From Scolanthus callimorphus (Eukaryota > Cnidaria > Anthozoa > Actiniaria > Edwardsiidae): DNA of 64,000 nucleotides. The DNA lies in assembly GCA_033964015.1 (NCBI GenBank), contig CM066922.1:760856-824855 (forward strand). The letters run 5' to 3'. The notes below the pieces were generated by a model. The model was not told where the DNA came from and ran no database searches. It saw only the letters and a list, made by a program, of their open reading frames with translations. A program made the translations under genes and the position numbers. Shown here piece by piece: positions 55,901 through 64,000 of this stretch. Every line of letters starts with the position of its first letter. The first letter of the stretch is position 1.

Positions 55901-58900
55901 CCTGAAATCCGAAGAATCATAATGTATGGGCCACCCAGAACGATTATGGACTTCCACCAAGAGGCAGGGCGTGCAGGTCGAGATGGCTTGCCTGCACAGG
56001 TTCTGCTAGATTACCATGGACAGCAAAGCACCCATTGTGAAGAAGAGATCAAGGACTTTTTGAAGAGCCCAGGCTGCATTCCTGTTGCAGCATACCACCC
56101 CTTAGATGAAAACGTCAGTCCACTTCCAGTTCTTCATCAATGCTGCAGCACATGTGAAGTTGCAACTGCGGAGCAGAAGACTGCAACTCAAGCACAACTG
56201 TGAACATTAACATGTTGCCTGAAAATGCAGACTCTGTCAGAGATGTGACTCCTGATGACTACAAGCTTGTCAAGGATGCTCTATTGGAGTTACAGAAGTC
56301 TTTTGACACAAACACAATGCTTGCATTTGGGGGCTCTCATGGATTCTCAAGTCAGCTTATTGAGGAGGTGTTAGATCACTGTGACAGCATCTTTTCTTTG
56401 GAGGATTTAACAAAACTAGTTCCTGTGTTCTCAAGGAAGCATGCCATCATGATCTTTGAAATTTTGAGTGATATATTTGATGACTGCCAAGAACTGACAT
56501 GTGAAAATGTATCTGGTGAGGTTTCACAGAGCACTTGTGATATCGAGTATTTGCTTCGCAGTGAGTATGAAGAGGAAGAACTTGAGTGCCATGAATTAGA
56601 TGTCCTTTAAGAAAGAGGGTTACTTGATGCAATAGAAGCTGTTTATTGCCATCATGCTGTACAACACCTCTAGCATTCATATTGACAAATGTGTTTTCTT
56701 TGGGTCTGGAAGCTGATGTATAGAAAAAGCAACCAGAACTTTGATATGGCCCCATAATGTCATATTTAACAATTGGACTACTAGTTTGAATTGTCTATGA
56801 GTCAATAGATAGTTTACAAGGTGCGTAGCGCTGAGTTGACTATTTGACTCATAGAAAACAAGAACAAGTAGTCTAATTGTTTTAGTAGGAACCCACTAGC
56901 ATACTACCTTCGATTTGCTGCTAAAACATATTTATTTTCAAGATTTTAGAAAGTTTTGCACAGCATTTTCGCTACTCACTACCTATTACGTGATAGCAGA
57001 AACATATAAGTGAGTTGAAACGTGTAACAGCGTGACAACCTGCGAACAACTCGCATTCAATAAACACCATATTTGGAAAGCATCAGGTTCTTCACTTAGC
57101 CAATCAGCAATGGGAGATTTGATTCGTCATATTTTCTTAAACTAAGGCGCGCTACTCCTCACAACAGAAGAGAAGCACAAAATGAATTTAGTTTACTGTT
57201 TTACTTCCATGCTCAAACCCCACCAAAAAGATTGTTTATCATAACTTTGGCTGATAACTTTTTATCATAACTTTGGCTGATAACTTTTTATCATAACTTT
57301 GGCTGATTTGCCATGGTAAAAAAAGAGTGCAAACAACGCTGTTTGCATCAACACGCGCGCGCGCTTCTAAACCAACGGAAAACAGTTCGAATGCGCGTGC
57401 AATCCCAATGGAAAAGTCTTCATTGTTTTCAAAATATGGTGTTTAGTGATTGCGAGTTGTTCATTGGTTGTCACATCAGATTCATTTGTCTGATACACGT
57501 TTCAACTAAGTTATATGTTTCTGGTGATAGATAGTGTGTAGCGGAGCCAATCAGATTGCAGGATTTGTGATAGTATGCAAGTGGATTTCTACTAATATAA
57601 CTGTAGTTTATCAAAGTTTTGCTGCCTATCACATGTGATTTGGAACCTATTTCATTCACATAAAATCATGTTGCAATGGCTTGTGGCGAATAATAGCAGA
57701 CAAGTTTTATTTAAAGGCAGTCAACTGTCAAGTAGAGATAGAAGAACTTAAGTACATAATCAATGTGTTTTTCCAGGAAAAATCCATACCTGCCCTGTGA
57801 AAAGGATTGGAAATTCCAGAGGGGTAGGGTAGTCAAATGTCTTAAATTTCCCATTCAATCAATGTATTTTTACTGGAAATTCCAGATGGAGCGGGGATTA
57901 TATCTCACACCCCTTCTGTGGGAGAAGTATGGATAGTTCCTGGAATTACACAATGCAAGCAGGAAAACAAGAGATTTTACCAGGACCCGAAGAAATATAA
58001 TTCAGATTTTTAATGACTGGTGAATCAGAACTGTTTACACATATTATATAGCACTAGCTGATGCCCATATTTGTTTCAGAAACTAGTGTACTAACAATGA
58101 AAAAATGATTTTATCACTCACTTCACCCTTCCAGAATGAAATGCATATGTCTTGCCACAATCATGGCATGCTCGACAAGGAAACCTGTTCTCTCCACATG
58201 CATCCAGTTCCTGGACTTGCTCAACTAATGGCTGAATCCCCTCTCGTTCTATAACATACTTCTCAACAAATGCAATGCAGAGTTCTAGAAGCCATTTCCG
58301 TCTCTCGTCCTTAGATGCAGTCTTGTTGGGAAGAGGACAGCTAGGCACATCTAAAGTTGAAAATCATAAAAACATTTACGAAAAAGCCTATGTTGCTTTT
58401 ATCTTTAATTTTACCTTCATTATGTACCTTCCATTCTCTCCATCCCATACATCTGCATAAAGGCAGCACAAATGTGGCCATTCACTTCACAGTTGTGGAA
58501 GTCCTTGTACTCATTATAGTGGTTATCAACCCCCTTGGCAGCATTTGTTTTTGCTGTCCTGTTTATACTCGCTCGAGTTGTTCCAACTTCTTTAGATGAG
58601 AGATCTTTAAAAAACATGTCAAATTCTACCTGCAAAATTAAATCAACAAAACAGCTATTAGTGCTTGAGTATATTTCTGGAAGCAGATGATACATCAACA
58701 AGGCTTCCAAAATTACCTTGTTGAAAATGGTAAATTCAAGAAAATATTCATAACACCTGTGAGTGGCACTTATGCTGCCCATAAAGATATACATCATATT
58801 ATTAATTATATTTTCTGGAATTGCTCAAAACACTATATTTCATCTTTATTGAAATTGGCATGCTTTTGAAGTTAAAAGTGTAATTTATTTTACTTATGCC

Positions 58901-61900
58901 TGGTGCACACTTGCGACATAACGACATAAGAAAAATATCAAACGAACACAATTTAGTGGTTTCAAAATGTTGAAGTTCACAAAAAATACCATAAGATTGC
59001 TTTGGTGAAGTAACCTAATGATGATCCATGGAAAATATTGATTATTTCTTATGTGGTTATGTCGCTAGTGTGCACCAGGCTTTACCATATATAGATTGTA
59101 TTTGGCATGCCAGTCAGCAAACTCTGTGTGAAATGCTTCCAGTCTTTCAAATGGAGTGTTTCCTAGCTGGTATGTCCATTGGACGTTCCTGGCTCTCTCC
59201 TCGAACAACTGGTCTCCATGAAATGCTACTGTTCCAAGTATACATTTGCCATTCTCTGTTTCTGTTGATGGAACATACTGATCTTAGTTCTTGATAAGCA
59301 GTTGAGCCATGTCGCCTGCCATATTTGGGTTTAGAAATTCCACACCAAGAGAACACTGCAAATAGTAAAAAAAATCCTTGAATTTGTCTGGGGCGCTAAT
59401 TTCAAATAATACAGCCATTACTAGCTAGGAAACTGGTGTACATCATGCATAAACACACCCTGGCCATTGGACATTTCAAAGAAATGTAAACCGTGTTTAT
59501 TTGAGGAAATAGGGTATACTGATTAAAATGCATGATGTGCAACATTTTTTCATTAATAAGAAACACTTGGAAGGGATGGGGTGGGGTGCTCATTTTAGCC
59601 AGCACATAGGCTATCTTATTTCAAAATAAGACCTTTGAGGAGGGAGAGGGGGGGGGGGGGGTAATCAAGGGGACAGAATGAAATTATGCAAATCACATTT
59701 TCATTCCCCCCCCCCAACCTTTCACTCTCCTCCCTGCAGTACGTTTTCAAAACTTACACTTTCTGATTTGGTTGCCATGCTACTGGAATATTCATGAGGG
59801 ATGTGATGAATCACAACATCACGTAATGCCTTGAAGCTGCCAAGGTATTTGGTGACAACTCTGCTGACAAGCACAGCCTGTGTACAAGGTTGTTTTGGAC
59901 TGCTCTATCAGGAAAAAGATCACCCAACTCTATATGTCGCATGGCCTTCCGTGGACTGGTTTGGTCAAGTAGGGGGTTAACAGCCCTATTGCACACAGCA
60001 TACTGTTGGGTCCAGTGCAGCGAGCGGTTGGTATGCTCTTTTGTTTGGATTCTTGCATGGACCATTAAATCGATGTTATCACCAACCAATCTGTCAAAAT
60101 TGCATGTGAAATGAACACAAATAGAAAAATTAATATTGTAACATATTCATATTTAAACACATGTATGTTTGTTGAGTTCTGATTCAAAGAAATGAACAAC
60201 CTATATCATTATTTTACCAACATTTAACTTTGAGGGGGGGGGGGGGGGGATTTCCTACATGATCTCCGAAAAAAATCATATACAGCAACATGAAGAATTG
60301 GGCAATTCCAGAAAATACATGTACCCCGGGGATGGGCGGCATTTGGAAATTCTGAATGGGAGGGGGGGTTTTCAAGCTCGGAATTCTGCCTGCAAGGGGG
60401 GGGGGGGGGGGTGCTGAAGCTGGAAGCTAGGTTAACCTCTCAGGAATTCTATATGCACGGGGGGGGGGGGGGGGGGGGGGGATAAGCCATTTCGGTAATT
60501 CTGGATGCATGGGGGGGGGGTCAAAAACTAGTGCCGCCCGTAGTGGGGGTGCATATAATTTCTGGAATTGCCCATTTTAATAAAAACCCTTATTCCTTAT
60601 TAAAAAATACAAAATTCTCACTGCATACAGGAGGTGAACGTACCAAATCTTGAACGGAACAAAACGCCCATCCCCCCTAAAGTGACAAATGGTCGAGCCC
60701 TTAGTTCGTACCATACAAGCAATGGTGATCGATACGTAAACCACTTACTTATATTCAGGGAGAATAGTGGCTTCACACTGGTTGAAAGCCGATGTAACAA
60801 CGTGTTGCACGCATCTTTCGCGATGTCGGCCAGCAGATCGTTACAGTACTGGGATACATTCTCGTCATAGTGAGCAGAATCTTTCAAAGCCGGATGTGAC
60901 ATATTGATTGCTTGTGCATTGGACTGAATTTCCAAAACATCCTTCAAAAACAGGACACTTTTCTTCTCCCTCTCTATTTCGCCCTTCCATACAAGTACTT
61001 TCTCTCTGCAATTTTCGCCCATTTTCCGCTGGAAATCGATAGTTGAGTTGTTCGACATGCTAACTCCCAGTTTGTTGAGACGTTCAATATCATCACTTTT
61101 GGCCCCACTGTGAAATAATATCGTGGACATCCTGTACGCCAGAGCTGACATCTTCTTGTTTCTGAATTTGGCGAGAGCAGCAGTTGCGAGGGCCAAGCCA
61201 TTTAATTTTGATTCAATTCCACTTTCCTTGGTTACGCTCTGAACCCCAGAAGCGCCCTTCAGCGTTGCTACCCAATAAGGGCACAAATCCTTAACAACCT
61301 CGGCTAACAGTTTTTTGCTCGTAAATTCGGCGATTTCCTTCGGGGACCTAGACAATAGAATTGACTTCGTGTTATCTTTACAGTAAGCTTTAAACTCGCA
61401 TTCTATTGCACGCCGTAAAGGCTCTTCGAGTTTCTGCTTAAGCTCTGGGTGTTTAAACACAGTATTCGCGACTGTTTCCCACTTGTTACGGAAAATATTG
61501 AGAATCAGGGATTTCGATTCTTCTGAGAATTCGCTCTTCGTCTCCGTTCGCTGATTTGGATTGACAACTAGCACTTTCACCTGGGTCGTCGATTTTCCTA
61601 CAAGTTCGTTTATGCTCAGGTCTGAAAGACTTCGATCTCTGGCCTCCTTTGCATCCGACTGTCCGAACTGCAGTGACTTTTTTGCCTCCGAAGACTTCTG
61701 CCTTTGAGAGCTTGTGCGAGTTGGCGAAATTGTTGTCGGCAGACCTCGCTTGAATCTTCGCACCTCGCTCGAAAGCGAATCCCCCTCTTCGATGCCGCCA
61801 ACAACGTTCTCCTTCTCTCCTTCTCTTTCTCTGTCCAAGGCCTTTTGGATTTGCTTGTAAAACTGATGCGTTCTTCTGATACTTCTGCCGCACGTTTTGC

Positions 61901-63671
61901 AGACTCGTTCAGAATACTGAGAGGATCTTGGAAGGGAAAAACCGATTTCCTTGCAGAGATCGGCCAACGAAGCAGTGTCGTTAAACTCTTGTCTTGTCTC
62001 TATACAAGTTTTCCCACGAAGGCCTACTAAATGTTCCGTATCTAACAGAAAACGAGAAAAAACAAGAACGGCAGCTACTGTTTGCAGTTATTTTAGCAGA
62101 TAGATTTGTATCTTTAGCGGGTTTTGTCGGTGTTGATACCGGTGTTGCTACACTCATTTCTAAGCATTGTGAGAAAATAGTAAGCCCTGCACTTTTGACA
62201 GTGCTCCCCGTGAATTTGTTTTGAACGGTACGCTTTCAAATGATTGATATCTGTCAATTCTGTCACGAAACGCAGCGAAGTGTATCGCTATTTGACATGA
62301 ACCGGAAGCGTCACGGACGTTGGGCGGCTACTCAGAAAAGCATAGTTTTCAGGCAGGCGTTCTTTTTCCTCCTCTCCCCGCCCCCCTCACTTTGTCACTC
62401 GCTCCAGGCATTTCCGGCGTGCGTCCAAGCGTCCAAGATGGCGGCCACGACTACGAACTCTGGGGTTTTCGGGGTTTTCGCGATAAAAACCGACGCCTGC
62501 AAGCAAGCTAAATAAAGTGGGAATCAAAAGGGTTATGATTCTAAAGTAATTAAACTGAATTTTTTTGTTTACGCTTGCAGCCCAAAAAGAGACAAGGAAC
62601 ATGAAGCCTGGAAAGAAACCTATAAAAAAGCTCAAGTATGGCGAAGATGATGAGGATGTTGAGAAAGAGAAGAAGCGGGTAGCTTCTCTTGCCAGCAAGC
62701 TAGACAGAAATGTATGTGAAAAAGATTGCCCAGTTTTACACTGATCAGAAACAAATAGCCCTTTTCATTGGAAAGTAGCCATCAAATTAAAATCCATGGT
62801 GATGACTGGCAAACATCAAGTTAAAGGTCACCTTTTTTGTTGGCTTCTGCTTTCAAACTGTTAATGTTTATAATTGTTTGCCAGGCTATTCTAGATTTCC
62901 ACATACCTAGCCCGCCCCCTTCAAACTGTAGACCAGGAGGTAGTGGCCAGGAAGACGACCAAGGGAGGATCTCAAGACTAGAGCAAATGGTTGCTCAATT
63001 GCAGCATGAGCTGCAGCAACTTAGGGTAAGCATTTATCATATGTTACAATATTTTTAGTTTAGAGTCTTATTTTGGTGGAGGTTCTTTTTCATTTTGATG
63101 ACCCAAACTCATAATTATGGGTGCAAAGGGCACATAACTCCATACTTTACACGGTATACTATTTTTTACAGCCGAAGTATTTTTTACGCAATGTAATTTT
63201 CAAAACATTGATTAATTTATCTGCTGTTTACTTCTTTGACAATAGGGCTCTTGCCCTGTTTTGCCTACGTGCAAATGACTGGCTTACTCACAATGGAAAC
63301 CAGACCAATGTTGCAACAGAAGCAACAAAAACAGGGCAAGAACCTGATTGGCTCTAATGATTTCAGTGTCAGAACAAACAAAGTTTTGAAAACACTCCAC
63401 CAATGTGTAACAACCAATTTGGCTGTGACAACACGTTTTTTTAAAGTTTGACAATGACGCATTATTTTTTTTATTTAAGGAACAGAATAACAGACGCCCT
63501 ATGACTCCACGAAGTGGTAGGCCGGTAGAACAGTCTGGAAGCCCTGCAGACAATGGCACTCCACGGAATGATGTTTCTGTGGTGCGTTTTATGACTGACA
63601 GCCAAGGTGGTTGCAATATTCCTTGTGACAACTACTTATGGCATTTCGAAACCAGCCAGGAAAGCATAGTG
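52968..63671 (+). CDS. Spliced nuclear-type gene (BEN-like family?), 3' end outside window
   Basis: Exons join in phase: 52,968-53,004 (MSLRNALKNSLK); 53,793-53,960 (EEEQYLVFFEGENMPAIASR, VRVRDGNHVYDAKVLSKG); 54,824-54,877 (TKQAMEAILSIQGAFVE); 55,216-55,365 (AQKETRKRKPGKKPAKKR, then acidic SDEDEE and poly-Asp); 62,581-62,711 (AQKETRNMKPGKKPIKK, then DDEDVEKEKKRV); 62,885-63,025 (coiled coil RISRLEQMVAQLQHELQQL); 63,480 to about 63,671 (RRPMTPRSGRPVEQSGSP). Donors and acceptors are canonical and no break is seen. Basic and acidic tracts and a short coiled coil suggest a chromatin or DNA-associated protein. The layout reminds me of cnidarian BEN-domain proteins, but no BEN domain is inside the window. 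Exons 4 and 5 are a tandem exon duplication with the helicase element between them. Confidence 0.65.
53005..53792 (+). other. First intron of the spliced gene
   Basis: Bounded by GTAAGAGG and TTTAGCAG. No repeats or genes recognised. Confidence 0.5.
53961..54823 (+). other. Second intron of the spliced gene
   Basis: Bounded by GTAGAAAG and TTTCCACAG. No element recognised; the frame 53,995-54,240 is chance. Confidence 0.5.
55150..55295 (+). repeat. Duplicated intron-exon segment, left copy
   Basis: GTGGGAATCATAAGGGTTATGATTC, the TTACGCTTGCAG acceptor and the first 15 or so codons of the exon are repeated at 62,518-62,650. Both acceptors are in the same phase, so both exons can be used in series. 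Confidence 0.85.
55450..56607 (+). pseudogene. RecQ-type helicase C-terminal half, copy 2
   Basis: Begins ESLTGTADKATQKNIAQMLT (motif III region) directly after a CTTGCAG acceptor-like end. Then TIVFCCSLRDIATV (motif IV), a 1-base loss near 55,769, IGIYHSLT, VVLATTALSMGVNFPEIRRI (motif V) and QEAGRAGRDG (motif VI). The cysteine tail CCSTCEV is followed by a 1-base loss near 56,160 and CNCGAEDC. The C-terminal domain DDYKLVKDALLELQKSFDTN...HGFSSQLIEEVLDHCDSIFS runs to the stop at 56,607. Motifs 0, I, Ia and II are absent, so it could not hydrolyse ATP. It preserves the zinc tail and C-terminal domain better than copy 1 and shows where copy 1 is broken. Confidence 0.8.
56760..56895. mobile_element. 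MITE, relative of 49.21 kb
   Basis: TTTAACAATTGGACTACTAG and GTAGTCTAATTGTTTTAGTA form inverted ends. It lies 150 bases after the copy 2 helicase stop. 56,900-57,230 holds nothing else. Confidence 0.6.
57235..57310 (+). repeat. 26-bp tandem repeat, three units
   Basis: TTTATCATAACTTTGGCTGA plus TAACTT, repeated three times (the third cut short), all identical or nearly so. Confidence 0.9.
57311..58121. other. Copy 2 middle region, transposase 3' exons missing
   Basis: By comparison with copy 1 the two last transposase exons (zinc finger and 240-residue C-terminal domain) should be here, and neither is. A GAAATTCCAGAGGGGTAGGG repeat (57,795-57,960) matches 28,440-28,600. An ACTAGCTGATGCCC fragment at about 58,054 resembles a Helitron 3' end but lacks the hairpin. 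Confidence 0.5.
58122..62157 (-). pseudogene. DUF6589-type putative transposase, copy 2, five exons left
   Basis: ATG at 62,157 (MSVATPVSTPTKPAKD), CRSC, then a +1 frame offset before EFNDTASLADLCKEIGFS (61,988) and VCKTCGRSI, so a C2-C2 finger as in copy 1. A long open E1 runs to about 60,749 (MSALAYRMSTILFHSG conserved). E2 60,090-59,758: GDNIDLMVHARIQTKEHTNR, SLHWTQQYA, with a frameshift near 59,880. E3 59,355-59,086: a TAA after LLIKN, then HGDQLFEERARNVQW. E4 58,629-58,428: HYNEYKDFHNCEVNGHICAA, open. E5 58,350-58,122: CRACHDCGKTYAFHSGRVK. Exons 6-7 are absent. E1 is 449 residues without a stop, better preserved than in copy 1, but the gene is dead. Confidence 0.8.
60221..60703. repeat. 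Composite G-run element in transposase intron
   Basis: Outer ends resemble the Harbinger-type MITE (ATTTAACTTTGAGGGGG at the left, AAATGGTCGAGCCCTTA at the right). Four G runs follow (60,236-60,250; 60,397-60,410; 60,459-60,481 with 23 G; 60,511-60,520), plus the inverted copy of 1221-1336. It overlaps the 3' end of transposase exon 1's surroundings only by reading through; the exon donor is at 60,748. Confidence 0.55.
62158..62510. other. Right sub-terminal region and TIR of copy 2
   Basis: About 350 bases between the transposase ATG and the right TIR end. Contains GTCCAAGATGGCGGCC (near 62,430) and a pyrimidine-rich tract (62,365-62,395). Likely transposase promoter by position. Confidence 0.45.
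62512..62650 (+). repeat. Duplicated intron-exon segment, right copy
   Basis: GTGGGAATCAAAAGGGTTATG follows the right end of the helicase element within eight bases, then the acceptor TTTACGCTTGCAG and an exon starting AQKETR. It is the homologue of 55,150-55,295, diverged at scattered bases. Confidence 0.85.
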
Positions 63672-64000
63672 GTAATATTGTATCGAACTATATAAAATGT
63701 CCAATAAACCATTCCAGCTGTAATGGGGAGCGCGCTTTAACAATTGAAATGTCTCAGAACTACTAACATGCAGTGTATACTTTATTAGGATAGTGTCCAG
63801 TAAAGCATGCATTGCATGCTGGCAGCTGTGGGATATTTGAATTGTTAGAGGGCATGCCTCATTTAACCTGAACTTGTTCATTCTAACAAAGTGTGTTTGT
63901 CAACACAAGAGGGCACAATTAAATTGAAATGCTATTGTGTGTCCTAAATAGGAAACCTGTAAAAAATCATTTTATCCAAAATTACTAATTCACTGTATTC
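63672..64000 (+). other. Probable intron, window end
   Basis: Follows a GTAATATTG donor-like site after SQESIV. No further exon of the gene is visible before the window ends. Confidence 0.4.

Larger units (their letters stand above)
55436..62510. mobile_element. Helicase + DUF6589 element, copy 2, internally deleted
   Basis: Left end TAGCCTGCTTGCAGGCGT (55,436) and right end, read inward, TAGCTTGCTTGCAGGCGT (from 62,510) match at 17 of 18 bases and share TAGCCTGC with copy 1. Gene order is the same: helicase (+) and transposase (-), convergent. The left TIR passes straight into helicase exon 3, and transposase exons 6-7 are missing, so two internal deletions are inferred. Flanks AATAAAATA and AATAAAGTG match at seven of nine positions; an exact 8-bp duplication is not seen. 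Proteins differ widely from copy 1, so this is a separate family. Confidence 0.7.

Noticed and set aside
55427..62519. A 9-bp target duplication for copy 2 (AATAAAATA / AATAAAGTG)
   Set aside because: Two mismatches in nine AT-rich bases are not convincing; left as undetermined.
1..64000. CRISPR arrays, operons, riboswitches or bacterial genes
   Set aside because: No direct-repeat/spacer pattern and no compact gene layout; spliced exons and transposon families indicate a eukaryotic nuclear genome.

Overview
This window is eukaryotic nuclear DNA, most likely from an invertebrate and probably an anthozoan cnidarian (coral or anemone). The sequence is AT-rich. Coding pieces are short exons bounded by GT/AG splice sites. 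The mix of DNA transposons, Helitrons, foldback elements, G-run hairpins and a few retroelements fits that group. The organism call is an inference from gene and repeat families, not from a marker gene. Almost every recognisable protein belongs to a mobile element, and most are broken. The one candidate non-transposon gene is a spliced nuclear-type gene at the right end.

Layout. 1-9 kb holds foldback and G-run repeats, a decayed Myb/SANT-like gene (minus strand), an unknown coding fragment split by a small MITE, two head-to-tail Helitrons and a LINE tail. 9.4-15.1 kb is bounded by 62-bp inverted repeats that differ at one base. It contains a near-perfect palindrome, a minisatellite and a nested repeat carrying CRE palindromes. 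15.3-19.9 kb holds exons of a Kolobok-like transposase. 21.2-22.4 kb is an inverted copy of the CRE-palindrome repeat.

The main discovery is at 22,817-41,236: an 18.4-kb element with TIRs of about 125 bp and an exact 8-bp target duplication. It encodes a RecQ-type helicase (plus strand) converging on a seven-exon DUF6589-type putative transposase (minus strand). It sits inside the first coding exon of a Myb-like gene. Removing it with one target copy restores the open frame and a clean splice donor. That Myb-like gene (resuming at 41,245-42,532) converges on a broken PIF/Harbinger transposase (43,673-44,481), so the case is one transposon nested in another. A second, diverged and internally deleted relative lies at 55,436-62,510, inside an intron of the right-hand gene and between two copies of a duplicated exon. 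Both copies show an apparent +1 frame offset at the same aligned point in the N-terminal zinc-finger region of the transposase. The helicase/DUF6589 pairing resembles what I recall of helicase-bearing Academ (AcademH) transposons; that family name is from memory and untested.

46.1-52.7 kb holds a 5' LTR plus gag of an LTR retrotransposon abutting a multi-exon En/Spm-type (tnp2) transposase on the minus strand. That transposase starts 305 bp from, and head-to-head with, the spliced gene starting at 52,968, whose exons run past the helicase element to 63.67 kb and probably out of the window.
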